This document shows, piece by piece, positions 19,917-30,938 of a stretch of DNA of 64,000 nucleotides. Source of the DNA: Cheiracanthium punctorium (lineage: Eukaryota > Arthropoda > Arachnida > Araneae > Cheiracanthiidae); the NCBI GenBank assembly GCA_038373885.1, contig JAWZYV010006201.1, positions 62,001 to 126,000 on the forward strand, given 5' to 3'. The notes under the pieces were generated by a model. The model made no database searches, had not been told where the DNA came from, and saw only the letters and a list, made by a program, of their open reading frames with translations. Position 1 is the stretch's first letter, and every line of letters starts with the position of its first letter. The translations under genes were made by a program, and so were the position numbers.

Positions 19917-21468
19917 CAGTGGCGGCCCGTGGTCAAAAATGTTAGTGCAGCCGGAAACATATGACCCCCCCCCCTTTCCTCCGGATAGGAATGGAAAATT
20001 GTTGTTACTGAATTCGAAAGCTCGCGGATTAAGCCCTCACCCAGGATAAAAAATTAAAAAAAAAGAAATTACATAAAAAAATGTAAGAGATCCTATTTTA
20101 CTTCCATAAACTGGACATAAATTTTAACCAGCCGCTCCTATCCTAAAAATTGCATTAATCCGTGTCTGATTCGAAGTTTCCCGAGAATTTTCTTTGGTAA
20201 TGATAACTTGAGAAGAAAGAAAAAAAAAAAAAAAAACTTACTTATTTTTTATAAGTCAAATCAATCCTCCTTTCTTTTAAACTTGCGAATCGGTCAGTGA
20301 TGTCCTCATAAAAAGGCGTTGTTTTAATTCAGATATCATTAATTTTAAAAGCTCTTTAAAATTCCCCATGTTTAAAGAATTTTCTCGCTCACCATGTCCT
20401 CTAAATACCAGTTCTTGCTTACTTAAAAAGAATACTGCTTTGATGGGTAGTTGCATGAAGTGTCTATTCAGGCTTACCTTCTTGATAAATTCAGCAATAT
20501 AAAGTCGAGAGTTTTTCTTTAATGCGTCAGCAATTTAGCTCCCACTTCTTATCAACTCTTAAATTTTAAAGAATTTTTTAAATGCTCGATTGAGATTTCA
20601 TGTGTTTTACATGCTCGTGTGATGGTGGTTAATCCATCCTATCCAGTACCAGTAGAGAGGAGAAAGAATAGGGATTCTTTCTCTGGTCTCTCTCCGAGGC
20701 CTCGACTGTACCAACGACTTTCGTTGTTAAATTGCGGGAAGATTAAAGGGCTTTTTTTCTGAGTGAGCGATCCTCCAGTTTCTACAATACTTTTTTTTAT
20801 ACTTTTTTTTATTAAGATTTTTTAAAAATTTACCATAGGAATTCCATACTTCTGATCTGAATTTAAGAAAATTTATAGAATAAATTATTTTAACCCTCTC
20901 GTCACCGAATTATGAAAAATCAGAGAAAAAAAATCTGTCTAGCATTTAATGCATCTGAAATACTATTATAAATCATGCAAAAATATTTTTTTCTAATGTT
21001 GATTAATATTAGATTTTTCTAATATTAATTTCTGCATTTTCGAAGCATTTTGTTATGCTAAAATTAATTTAAAAGGGTGCACATAATAGGTAATTGTAGA
21101 GGTATAACAAAAAAACTATACTTACCTTAAAAAGAAAAAAAACTGTAAAAAAGCAGCGTAAATATTTTCTTAATTTTTCTCCTGAAACAATGAAGCGAAA
21201 ACTGTAAAAAATTATCTAAATGGACTAGTACTGCAATCTAGGCACGATTTATGCATCAAGTTAAGAGCCTCATATACTTTCTACATGAATTAATGATATT
21301 GATATCGCTGAAAGAAAAAAATACTAAATTCAATTGTTTTCTCTCTCAATATTGCTATTTGAAGTAGGAGCCTCATATGAGGTTCAGGGTGACGAGAGGG
21401 TTAAAGTATGTGCTGATAATTTCAAGTGCAGCCCGGCAGTACTTGCTGCATCCCACGAGCCGCCACTG
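19917..21468. mobile_element. hAT-like element (CAGTGGCGGCCCGTGG ends) inside the SINE
   Basis: The ends CAGTGGCGGCCCGTGG and CCACGAGCCGCCACTG are inverted. Flanks are attggacc (19909-19916) and attagacc (21469-21476), an 8-bp duplication with one mismatch. The minus strand of about 20240-20500 has short coding-like stretches but stops in every frame, so at most a decayed transposase remnant is present. It contains a TTAA MITE (20894-21400). Confidence 0.85.
20894..21400. mobile_element. piggyBac-like MITE (CCCTCTCGTCACC ends) inside the hAT element
   Basis: The ends CCCTCTCGTCACC and GGTGACGAGAGGG are perfect inverted repeats immediately bordered by TTAA (20890-20893 and 21401-21404). It is 507 bp, AT-rich and non-coding. 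CCC-starting TIR plus TTAA target fits piggyBac. Confidence 0.88.
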
Positions 21469-22689
21469 ATTAGACCCGAACCCGGGACCTTCATAATCAA
21501 GACATTAATTTATTATTTTTTAGTGTTGAGGTTTTTTGTATGAATATATTTTGCTTAATCTAGAAATTTGCATATTTTCATATTTATTCAGAATCTAAGT
21601 TTTAATATTCTTTAATTTTACTTTCATTGCATTTTACAGTATATTCTTTAAAAATGTGCGATAATTCCTTTCTTTTTTTTTTTTTTTTTTTTCTTTTCTT
21701 TTTTTTATGTTTAATGGAATTAACATAAATGCTCAAGTTTAATCAAGAAAATTATTTGTTTTCTTTTTTGTATTTATTATAATTTATAAATCGCACTTTT
21801 GCATGTAAATTTGAGGTTAAAAATCCCTGATATTTGTACATTTTTATACATTCGCAAATCTTTCTTTTTCTTCAATCAAGAACTTGTAGGTTTGACAAAA
21901 TTACAAGCTTGCAAAATTTAAAAAATAAAGACTGTAATATCATACTGTTCCTGATAGAATTTCATGCTTACATATTTAATCAAGATATTTATTTCCTACT
22001 TTCTATTGTTGATGAAAATCGTATAATTTCTTTTTATTTAATCTAGAATTTTGCATGCATTCATATTTAATCAAGATACATTATTATCATTATTTAAAAG
22101 TTTAGGGACTTTTTATAAATTCTTTTTGTTTAATCTAGAAATTTGTATGTTTTCATATTTAATCAAGAAATTAATTTTTTATTTTTTAGTGTTGAGGAAT
22201 TTTATATGAATATATTTTGCTTAATCTAGAAATGTGCATGTCTTCATATTTATTCAGAAGCTAAGTTTTACTATTCTTTAACTTTATTTTCATTGTATTT
22301 GACATTATTATTATTCTTTAAAAATGTGCGATAACTCCATTCCTTTTTGTGTGTGTGTGTGTGTGTTTAATAGAATTAAATACATGAATGTTCAAGTTTA
22401 ATCGAGAAAATTGTTTTCTTTTTTGTGTTTATTATAATTTATAAATCGTACTTTTGTATGTAAATTTGAGGATTAAAAATCCCTGATATTTGTACATTTT
22501 TATGCATTGAATAAAAATAATAAATTTGTTACTTTTTAGCATTTCTGTGAATTAAAATAAATGCATTTACAATGTATTTGATGAATCACAATTACTGAAC
22601 AATTGTATACAAACGAAAGATCATCATAAGCGTAAAGTTTTCAAAATTATTGGGGGGGGGGCGGGCCCCACAACCACATATATTCACGT

Positions 22690-22859
22690 CAGTGGCGTAG
22701 CCAATGGGGTTAGCGGGGTGATAACCCCCATGAGGAATTTTTAAACATACAAAATGTATATTCTTCACTCCCTTATCATACACCCGTACCGTATACATAT
22801 ATGTGAGTTGCAGAAGTCGTAATCCCCCCTCCCATGAAAAATTTCTGGCTACGTCACTG
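22690..22859. mobile_element. hAT-like MITE, CAGTGGCGTAGCCA family
   Basis: The ends CAGTGGCGTAGCCA and TGGCTACGTCACTG are inverted. Flanks attcacgt (22682-22689) and atccatgt (22860-22867) form an 8-bp duplication with two mismatches. Same orientation and interior as the 200-363 copy. Confidence 0.82.
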
Positions 22860-22881
22860 ATCCATGTATATATAACTTACT

Positions 22882-23061
22882 CATAGCTGCCAACTACTAC
22901 GGAATATAATTAACCACTTTTTCTACATGATTTTTCGGCTTACAATATAGCAAAATTTTGTGCTGCGCGAGCGAGCTGGTTACTATTTTGAAAAAAATAA
23001 TTAAAAAATATACTGTTTACAAAAAGTGGCTAATTATATTCCGTAGTAGTTGGCAGCTATG
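22882..23061. mobile_element. MITE with about 35-bp TIRs (CATAGCTGCCAAC ends)
   Basis: The left end CATAGCTGCCAACTACTACG and its inverse CGTAGTAGTTGGCAGCTATG bound a 180-bp element; pairing continues through the AATATAATTA and CCACTTTTT blocks. A 7-bp acttact follows on both sides (22875-22881 and 23062-23068), close to a hAT 8-bp duplication. Non-coding. Confidence 0.8.
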
Positions 23062-24120
23062 ACTTACTATATATAAGTGTCAATTATTGGAGGCGCTCGA
23101 GCTCTATGGGTCCATAGAATTCTACACCTATGTAAGGTATGTATCCATGTTAGTATCTTCCTACCATGTTTATAAGTTAAAAATAGAAGCAAAGTAAAAG
23201 ATCCAAAGGAGGAAAAAAAAAGCATTTTCGATGAGATAGTGCATTTTAGACACATCTGAACTTTTCTTCATTTCATACATTACATCGCATAATCTGATTT
23301 TAATGAACCAGAGCCTGGCGAAGGCAGCTTATAGTAACATTGTGGGTTACGTGGCGTCACAATGAATACTAAATCATGATTGAAATCAAAAGAAAATTTT
23401 TAAAAGTACAAGTAAAAGTTTTTTTTTAAACGTTTGTAAATGGCGTGAAATACTTTTTTTTATGTTAGTAAAATTAGTTTTCTGTATTGAGTGGTAAATT
23501 ATTGGGTGGGCTCAGCCCCTATACACAATTTATTGGGGGGGCTCGAGCCCCACGGGCCCATATAACTCTACGCCTATGAAGATCATCCTCTTCTTCTTTC
23601 ATATTACGCATTTTAAAATTTATTTAATATTTTCATATTTATTAAGTATGTCTCAATGAATTTTTTTTTTTCTTTCTCTTAGAGGAGAATGTTTTTATAA
23701 ATCACACGCAGAGTACAAGTGTTTATATAAACTTGTGGAGTAATTTTTTTTCCCTTTTAAGAGCTATTAAACATTAAATTTTATCTACTAGTTTTTTGAG
23801 AGCTGCAATTTCTTGTTTATAAATTAAAGCTAGTCATTGGAACATCATAAATCCCTCTGTAACGGGAAAACTTAGTTTTCTTTCTTTTTTTTTTACGAAA
23901 CTAACTTTTTATTTCTGATATTCATCAATTCATTTTTTTCAAACAAAAGCAATATTATATTTTCTAATTGCGATAGACTAGAAAGAGTTTCAGAACTAGA
24001 TTTTAAACATGTAAATCTTTCTTCAATCAAAAACTTGTAGGTTTGACAAAATTACAGATTTACTTGCAAAATTTCAAAAATAAAGACTATACTATCATTC
24101 TGTTCCTGGTAGATAGCAAA

Positions 24121-24892
24121 ATGATAAACACCCAGTTGGCAAAGTTTTTAAATTTGTTAGAAACTGATATTTGATTTGACAGTTTAAGAACCTCACCATC
24201 TCCCCCCCCCCCCTCCCATAAAAAAGTTAGCAATAACCCTAAGTTTTGAAAAAAGGTGGGTAGTTGTTATCTTAAAATTTGAATTTGAGTATAGTTAATC
24301 ATTTCAAAGAAAATAGAAATGTTATAGAAAATATTTATATAAAAATTGAAAAGAAAATTAATTTTTAATAAATGTATTGTGTATATTAAATTCAAGTGTT
24401 ATTTTCATCCAAGTGTCTATATAAACTATTAATTTTTTTTTCAATGGGTATTTATATATATTTTACTTTTCTTAGTATATACATATAGTATATGATATTT
24501 ATTACAAAAATCCTAATGCAGAAGATCATATATGTAAAGAGTTTTTTTTTTAATGATTTTTAAAAATATTTACTATGTAGTCCCTCTCACCCGCAGTAGT
24601 CGGGTGACATGAACCATATGAATGGGAAAGATGGACCACCAAAAAATAATGAAAAAGTTTTACGTGCATTAAATTTATAGATGTTTATTTTCAGTACATG
24701 AAAATTAAAATTCACTTACTTGCAATTAAATTAATTGTAATTAGTTTATTAAGTTTACATGAATTACTATGTGACATTTAATACATATGAAATTGTTTTT
24801 ATATGCTATGACTGAAGTCCGACACAAAAACTGGACCATCACTCTGGCCTAGTTGTGGTTCATCTCTCCCGATCGTCCGGATGACAAGTACA
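24121..24892. other. AT-rich DNA, no gene seen
   Basis: No exon or element ends were recognised. A short C-run with tccccccccccc is at about 24200. Confidence 0.45.
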
Positions 24893-25375
24893 GCCCACCC
24901 CAGTGGCGTAGCCAGGATTTTATTTCGGGGTGGGCTGGGTATCAAATTTAAAGATAAAGTTCAATTGTAAGCTAAGTAAAGGGGGCCCCATTGGGGCGGA
25001 CAGCAGCCCCTCAGCCCCCCTCTCTGGCTACGTCCCTGCTGTGCACCAAAGTATTAATTAACCTGCAGTTAAATGCTACCTTCCTCACTAAAAATAAGTA
25101 ACGGGTTCCATTTTTGGGGGGCAGTAGCCCCCTCAGCCAGGGCTATAGAAAATTACAAGGGCTGGGTCATCCGTTTGAGGGATAGCTTGCCGCTTTGAAG
25201 CAACTGACCACCCCACGAAGGATGCTCGTGACGTCACCTGGTTCCCTCCGGATGGGAGATAAGAGAAAAAGAACTTTCTACTGCATTTACAAAACGCGTC
25301 TTTTCTTTTTTGCGTATTATTGATTCACCAATAATTAATTTCTTAATTTTACCAGCATTAAATGCACTTTTAGAA

Positions 25376-25855
25376 ATGCCATCTTGTGCTGTTGCGACTT
25401 GTAATATGTACCGTAATACAGAAAAGATAGTTTTATTTCATCGGTTTCCACAAAACTTGGAATTGCAAAATGAATGGGTCCGCAGATGTAAAAGAAAAGG
25501 CAAGGTTAACCCCAAAAATGCTCGAATGCGCAGCGAACACTTCGAAGAAAGCCATTATATTGATGACTTACAAAACAAACTTTTAGGTTTGCCTATAAGA
25601 AAAATATTAAAAGATACTGCTATTCCTACTGTTAATTTACCTTCTTTTAAATTGGAAGAAAAAACAACTTCTAAATCAGAAAGGCAAAAAAAGAGGAACG
25701 TTTTGGAAGATGCTTTCAGTAGACTAAGTAATTTAAGTCCTAAGAAAATACGATCAGAAGATACAATAAATGAAGGTGATGTAAACTTGAATGAAGTTCA
25801 ACGACAGACAGTTGTAAAAACTGTGATGCACTGGAAGAATAACTCAGCAGTTTAA
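25376..25855 (+). pseudogene. THAP-domain N-terminal fragment of a P-type transposase
   Basis: The ORF has 159 codons from ATG 25376 (MPSCAVATC). The N-terminus fits the THAP fold: Cys4 and Cys9, a PHRFP-like box read here as FHRFP, NEWVRRC, and an EHFE box. The third zinc ligand is normally Cys two residues before the His of the CSxHF box; here it reads MRSEHFE, with Arg (codon cgc, one transition from tgc). That should break the C2CH zinc site. The sequence continues in other frames to about 26040 with a Lys/Leu-rich coiled-coil-like stretch (LKRKVCILDKESRKLRNLN), as in P transposases, but a stop at 25853-25855 and frame changes interrupt it. A transposon relic, not a host gene. Confidence 0.8.
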
Positions 25856-26169
25856 AAATTGAGTTAGAGAGTGCAAGAAGGAAAATCGTTGTTCATTTAA
25901 AATCATGGCACAGAAATTAAAAAGAACCCTTCTGTATAAAAAAAATAAAACATCTGAAATTGGAAAATTAAAAAGGAAAGTATGCATCCTGGATAAAGAG
26001 AGCAGAAAATTAAGGAATCTAAACGATATCTTTTTATTTTATTAAAATATTATAGAAAGTACTTATATAAATTGTTTGGCACCCTTAAAAATTAGTTAAT
26101 AAAGTAAAACAATAAAATTAACTATTTCACATTAAATCTTTTTAAAAATATCAGCTTTAAGCATTATTG

Positions 26170-26690
26170 AAATCGATTTTACAGGGGAAAAAAAGTTTAG
26201 TTTTAGTGTTTTTATCGGCAATCTTCAATTGGTCTTCCGTTTCAAAAAAATTATCATCTTCAACGCTTTTAATAAGACGGTGAAAAGTTTCTAGTCCTAT
26301 TACAGCAACCGAAAAACTAAGAATTTCTGCAACCTCTTATTCAGTTTAGCCCATTTCTTAATTTTCCGTAACCTCATGAATTTCATGCACTGTTAGCATT
26401 TCACTGGCCAATGGCATAGTTTTTCAGTCCTAAAAATTGATTTTTCAAACAATAATAAGAAAGGGGAAAAAATTAAAAACAAAACAAAACAAAAAACGAA
26501 AGTCACATGTAAACATGCTCTGAATGTAAACTTAGAAGTGAAAAAAAAAAAAAACTTTTTAAGCAGGAAAGTGTTTGGAACGAAACTTTTTAAACGGGTT
26601 GTTTTAACATTGTAAGAACAGAAAAAAATTGGGAACCGCAAATAAGAACTTTTTAAGCGGGAATTTTTTTAAATGGGTTTTACTGTATAT
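26170..26690 (-). mobile_element. Possible pogo/Tigger-type remnant inside the P-type element
   Basis: On the minus strand, 26190-26400 reads in pieces as an acidic, Leu-rich segment (GLETFHRLIKSVEDDNFFETEDQL) resembling the C-terminal tail of pogo/Tigger transposases. About 26640-26690 ends aaatgggttttactgta next to TA, resembling a Tigger right end. The opposite terminus was not found. Low confidence. Confidence 0.3.
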
Positions 26691-26894
26691 TTTTTAACAT
26701 TTAATATCAGATAAATCTTATTTTCAATTTCCCTCCATGTTTATTTTTTGTATGGTTGTGCTTCTGTTCTTAAGAACGGGTACATTTTGAAGTTTACTGT
26801 AAATTGTTTTATTATCTATGTGTACATTCTCTTAAGAAACGTATTTAAGTTCAAGCCAAACTGCCTATCTTTTTCTGGTAGGCATTAAGACACA

Positions 26895-26896
26895 CA

Positions 26897-26930
<34 letters not shown>

Positions 26931-26931
26931 A
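26895..26931. repeat. AC/AT microsatellite
   Basis: cacacacgcacacaca followed by a pure AT run; simple repeat. Confidence 0.9.
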
Positions 26932-28203
26932 AGAAAGTTGGTGTATCATGTTTTATTTCGAATGATTAATTTCTTTCTTTTTTTTTTTTTTTTTTTTTTT
27001 TTTAGAAAACAATCCTATATTCATTACTTTATCTCAAAACAGAAAATCTGACTTCTACTACTTCAATATATTTTTGAGAGCCTATGTATATTATATATTA
27101 CTAATAGACAGGGATTCACAGAAGCAACTGTTTTAATTTTTCCTAAAAATATATCACCCTAAATCTTCAATGTCATAGATAACATTTTAAGTGAGAAAAA
27201 TCTAATAAAAGTCATTGAGAAAACATTATCTCAACGACTTCTCCTTCGCACGCGGGAACCATACTACGTCATACGATTGACCCAGCCCTTGTGATTCTAT
27301 AGCCCTGCCCCTCAGCCCTCCTCTGGCTACGCCGCTGGCCCACCCTGACTCTACATTGTGGAATTCACGTCGCCATTTTAGGTTATTTGGAAGCCTACAT
27401 GTTCCCCGAGATTACATAATCAAAACTAGAGAGATCACATATAAAATAAAACTTTTAATTGCAATATTATAACGCATATGAAAAAATTATTTGACTCACC
27501 GACAGCAACAATGATAATTAGCTGAAATATTATTGTGTTTTTTGAGTAGCAAATAGTAGCACGCCTTACAAAATCTCATAAAGTGTCTCACTGAGATAGT
27601 TGTTCCATATATTGAGAGGTAGGTGCATAAACTAAATATCTGGCTGGTCCATCTATCCAGGAATTACTTTACTTGCACTCGCGAGCTAAACGGAATTTTT
27701 TATTTTTCCGAACAGTTGTTAAAAAAAGAAAGAAAGAAAAACCTAGAAAATTAGTGTTTCCTTGAGAATAAAAGGGGGGGGGGACGTATGGGCTGAATGA
27801 AAATATAAGGGGATAGTACGGCGTCCCCCCATGCCCCGTTCGACTACACCCCTGGATAAAATTTATAAATCTACAAAAAGCACAATCCTGGATAAAATTT
27901 ATAAATCAACATAAAGCAACAAAAAACAATTAATGATTATTTTTCCTAACCAAATTCTGTCTTATTTTTATCAGAAAAAGAAAATAATTTGCCATTATAT
28001 TTGTCCTCCGTATGATTCGAAATTTTCGATTATCCGGCGGTTGTTCCTGTCCCATTTATGCCGGATTATCCAGATTGTACAACATTTTGAAATTTTTAGA
28101 AGCTCGTAAAGTTGTACGAACGCATATAAAATCCTTTCCACGACTAGCGGAAGAAGATGAAAAGAAAAGAAAAAAAAAAAAATCTGTATTCTGTATGAAC
28201 TTA

Positions 28204-28217
28204 GTAACCATAGCAAC
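28204..28217 (+). promoter_or_regulatory. X-box (RFX site) upstream of the dynein intermediate chain gene
   Basis: GTAACCATAGCAAC fits the RFX X-box consensus GTNRCC(0-3 nt)RGYAAC at every specified position, with a 2-nt spacer. It is 109 bp before the first coding ATG at 28327. X-boxes close to the start are a known mark of cilia and flagella genes controlled by RFX factors (DAF-19 in nematodes, RFX2/3 in vertebrates). Its place ahead of an axonemal dynein gene supports both calls; binding itself is inference. Confidence 0.8.
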
Positions 28218-28326
28218 ATGTCAGGCCATCAAATGACTCTTGTTAAATCTAGTGTTCCTACAATTCCGATTTCGGCAGCATTTTCAGTTTGACATCGAAT
28301 ATTCTTGGAAGAAGTTTTTATTTGCG

Positions 28327-28365
28327 ATGTTTAAAAGAAGTGTGTTGGAGAAACTGCGTAAGAAG
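28327..28365 (+). CDS. DNAI1: Axonemal dynein intermediate chain 1-like, coding exon 1
   Basis: Start exon of 13 codons, MFKRSVLEKLRKK, ending at AAG|gtgagt, a good donor, phase 0. The encoded family (DNAI1; IC78/ODA9 in Chlamydomonas) is a WD40 intermediate chain at the base of the outer dynein arm, needed for docking and motility of axonemes. Chosen as exon 1 because of the basic N-terminus, the donor, and the X-box 109 bp upstream. The next exon lies 8 kb away. The short length makes this exon alone weak evidence, but phase fits the next exon. Confidence 0.65.
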
Positions 28366-28502
28366 GTGAGTTTTCTTCCTTTATTAATTTATTCATGAAC
28401 GTATATAAGGGGGAGGGCTGAACACCCCTTTAGTCTACGCAAAAGCGTTGATTATAGCCGAATATTTACCTTTTGAATCCATGCCTCAAAATAGTGTACA
28501 GT

Positions 28503-28998
28503 AGAAAATTTCAAAATTTTTTTATAAATTTTGGAAACTCTTTAATAATTTTAATTATTAAATTTCAACATTATAGTAAATAAGTCAAATTTAATATTTA
28601 TATTAGATATTAAATTATTTTACACTAAGGTTTTAAAGAACTATGTTAATTTTGCAAATTTTATAATTAGGTGCGTAACACAAACACAATTTCCGATAAG
28701 GAATTAAAAAAATTTCAGTGCTAAATATAGAAAATTTTTAATAGTTTAATTTTATAGAAAAATTTCAAATTTTTTTATAAATTTTGAAAACTCTTTAATA
28801 ATTTTAATTATTAAATTTCAAAATTATAGTAAATAAGTAAATTTTCATATTTATATTAGATATTAAATTATTTTAACACTAAGTTTTAAAAGAACTCTGT
28901 TAATTTTGAAAATTTTATAATTCGGTGTTTAACACAACACAATTTCCAATAAGGAATTAAAAAAATTTCAGTGCTCATTATAGAAAATTTTTAAAAGA
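28503..28998. repeat. Tandem duplication, about 250-bp unit, in dynein intron 1
   Basis: Two adjacent AT-rich copies share the blocks ataattttaattattaaat, ttatattagatattaaatta, aattttataatt and aaggaattaaaaaaatttca. Copy 1 is about 28503-28750 and copy 2 about 28753-28998. Divergence is modest. Confidence 0.75.
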
Positions 28999-29230
28999 TA
29001 TTTATAGTAAAATTTACTACCAATCAAATTTTATAGTAAGAATGGACTCCCCTCTCCCTTTAGCTGGATCCCCTCCCGAGAAAGCTATATCTACACGTCC
29101 ATGAATTTATAACAATGCACACACATTCAGGAAGTGAATCGACCACATTAATAGGATACTAAATGTTGACAGTATGGAAAATAAAGTCCTTTCTAAAATG
29201 ATAACAACAATAAGAATGCAGCATATAAAC

Positions 29231-29266
<36 letters not shown>

Positions 29267-29626
29267 AAAGCCAGAAAAATACTTTGGACTAAGAATTTGC
29301 TAAATGCAAAGTTTTCAGTTTTAAATTTTGAGATTTTAAAAGTTTTCTTTTTTTTTCCCCTTCTTAGTATTATAAGTCAAAATTTTGTTTTGGTTTCTCG
29401 AAAAATTACTCTAAATTTTTAGAAATTGATTTTGTACTATCTGTTTGCTTTTCTAAGTGAAGTGACATGCAACTTTTTTGAAAGTTATTTTAAGTTGTAT
29501 ATATTTTTTTTTAACTTACTAAATACATGTGCTTGTGTATTTCTGAAATTAAGAAAGAAAAAACAAAAGTTTTCAGGCGGAATATTTCGAACTCTATGGT
29601 TTCGTCTAGCCCAAATTCTGAAGCTA

Positions 29627-29988
29627 CCGTGTTTACTCGCGTAATAGTCGCCCACGCATAATACTTGCACCCCCGTTTTGAAGCAGAAAAAATCGTCCAA
29701 ATATTTTCCCCTCATAAAAGTCGCAGTCACGTATTTCACCGTCATTTATGTCTATAAAAATGTTACAACAAAAAGAAAAATGCCTCTTTTTGTATGCAAC
29801 TGACGAAAAGATTATTTAATATACGGCAGGTAATCTGGAAACATTTTTTAAGTTAGTAATTTTATTATAATATCACCAATGTTTTAGCTTTAGAGTGTGT
29901 GATATTATGAAGTAGATTTCCTCGCATAATACTTGCAACTAGCCTTCCACCATGAAAAATTCCGCTACAATTAATCGAGTAAACACGG
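29627..29988. mobile_element. TA-type MITE (CCGTGTTTACTCGCGTAATAG end)
   Basis: The left end, preceded by TA, starts CCGTGTTTACTCGCGTAATA; the right end is ttaatcgagtaaacacgg. It is longer and more diverged than the 16605-16767 copy. A degenerate GGAAAAAAGCGC minisatellite follows at 30005-30055. Confidence 0.65.
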
Positions 29989-30004
29989 CAACTATAGAGC
30001 ATTT

Positions 30005-30055
30005 GGCAGGCGGAAAAAAGCGCACCGGAAAAAAAACCCATCCCGAAAAAAGCGC
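30005..30055. repeat. Degenerate GGAAAAAAGCGC minisatellite
   Basis: Three worn units (ggcggaaaaaagcgcacc, ggaaaaaaaacccatcc, cgaaaaaagcgcac), clearly related to the 15-bp arrays at 1077, 2045 and 5527 but short and mutated. Confidence 0.7.
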
Positions 30056-30486
30056 ACAATATTAAAGGGGCTTAATTTTTAGATGAGTGTGTGTGTGGGG
30101 GGGGGGGGGGAATAAAAAATAGAAGGAAGGAGTGGGCATCCGAAAGGGCGCAAACAGAGGTACATTCATGTATTTATCTCTACTGAAAGTTGACATTCAG
30201 ATAACTTTTCCAAGAACAGTGGCCTGATTTGTAAGTACACAGTATGCATAGTAGCCCCATTGCCCTCCTAGCTTTTGGTGAAGTGAATTTTTTTTTGTGT
30301 CATTTCTACACTAAAATGTTTCACACTCTGAATGACCTCCCCCCCAATAGAAACACTGTATTTTCACTTAGCATTCAGTTAAATACTGGGTTCAAATTTG
30401 TAGAAGAGGGGGGTGAGGGCATCCAACTGACTACTGGGCTCAAACTTATTCTGTAATAAAAGTACAGATGTGTAGTCATTTTTACT

Positions 30487-30938
30487 TTCCGAATATGTAC
30501 CATGTAAGGAAAGTATTGTAATCATGAAAAAATTCGACTTTGAGATTTTGGTGTATTTACACGTTTTGAGGTCTTCTGAATTCATTTATGCTATTTTTAC
30601 GAGATGTGTGTGTGTATGAGTGAACACGGTAGCTCCTGAACGGGCATTCGATTGAGCTTAAATTGGGTATATATGTTATAAACCACCATCTTAAGACCAG
30701 TATTGATTTTGGTGTGTATAGGACTTATAGTTTTTCTACAGGGCTACGACAAAGATTTCTTTTACATTATGGCATATGGGGAGGAATTCTTGAAAGTGCA
30801 CTAACGTTTATACGGCGTATTCGATTGAGCTTGAATTTGGTATATATATGCTGTAAGTATTCATCGATTAAATTTTATTTAAATGCTTGGTAATGATCTT
30901 AATCGTAAGTGTTCGGAATGTCGAGTGGTGTCACTCCG
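30487..30938 (+). repeat. Dispersed repeat (GAACACGGTAGCTCC family)
   Basis: Ordered blocks gtaccatgtaaggaaagtat, gattttggtgtatttaca, ttttgaggtcttctgaattc, a GT-rich tract, gaacacggtagctcc, aggacttatagtttttcta, ctacgacaaagatttctttt and the end block at 30857-30938. The same order occurs at 47365-47983 (+) and 40617-40990 (-). No ORF and no clear TIR, so the class is unknown. Confidence 0.75.

Larger units (their letters stand above)
19727..21494 (-). repeat. tRNA-derived SINE with 12-bp TSD, split by a hAT element
   Basis: A reverse-orientation SINE of about 208 bp net, flanked by a perfect 12-bp target duplication aatcaagacatt (19715-19726 and 21495-21506). On the plus strand it starts with the complement of a CAA-type tail (gttgttgctgttgtt), continues with the body block cctaacccgtatttacgcta, and ends with the B-box region gacccgaacccgggacctt. 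A 1552-bp hAT element interrupts it just before the B box. Confidence 0.85.
18550..24120. repeat. Diverged AT-rich repeat field
   Basis: A motif close to TTTAATCTAGAAATTTGCATG plus TTTCATATTTAATCAAGA recurs, with divergence, near 18566, 18650, 19490, 19595, 19685, 21555, 22042, 22130 and 22215. A higher-order unit of about 657 bp is also visible: 21580-21840 and 22238-22500 match over the tttattcaga, aaaaatgtgcgataa, aatttataaatcg and aaaaatccctgatatttgta blocks. Another piece at 24010-24110 repeats 21855-21955 (aacttgtaggtttgacaaaa). It is interrupted by dated transposon insertions. Confidence 0.7.
25138..27307 (+). mobile_element. P-type (THAP) transposon, decayed, 2.17 kb
   Basis: The terminal inverted repeats are about 31 bp. 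The left end starts CAGGGCTATAGAAAATTACA and continues AGGGCTGGGTCA; the right end is TGACCCAGCCCTTG then TGATTCTATAGCCCTG. The flanks share cccctcag plus one ambiguous base (25129-25137 and 27308-27316), as expected for the 8-bp duplication of P elements. The 5' part encodes a THAP-domain protein, the known DNA-binding domain of P transposases. The catalytic part is not recognisable and the element is shorter than typical autonomous P elements, so it is a defective copy. Confidence 0.88.
24901..27337. mobile_element. hAT-like MITE split by a P-type element
   Basis: The outer ends CAGTGGCGTAGCCAGG and CTCTGGCTACGCCGCTG are inverted and flanked by a perfect 8-bp duplication gcccaccc (24893-24900 and 27338-27345). 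Removing the inner P-type insertion leaves about 260 bp. An internal ctggctacgtccctg (about 25023-25037) looks like a second right end, so two MITE copies may have fused before the P-type element arrived. Confidence 0.82.

Noticed and set aside
25310..25375. N-terminal extension of the THAP ORF
   Set aside because: It begins with TTG, and THAP domains normally start within a few residues of the first Cys, as from ATG 25376.
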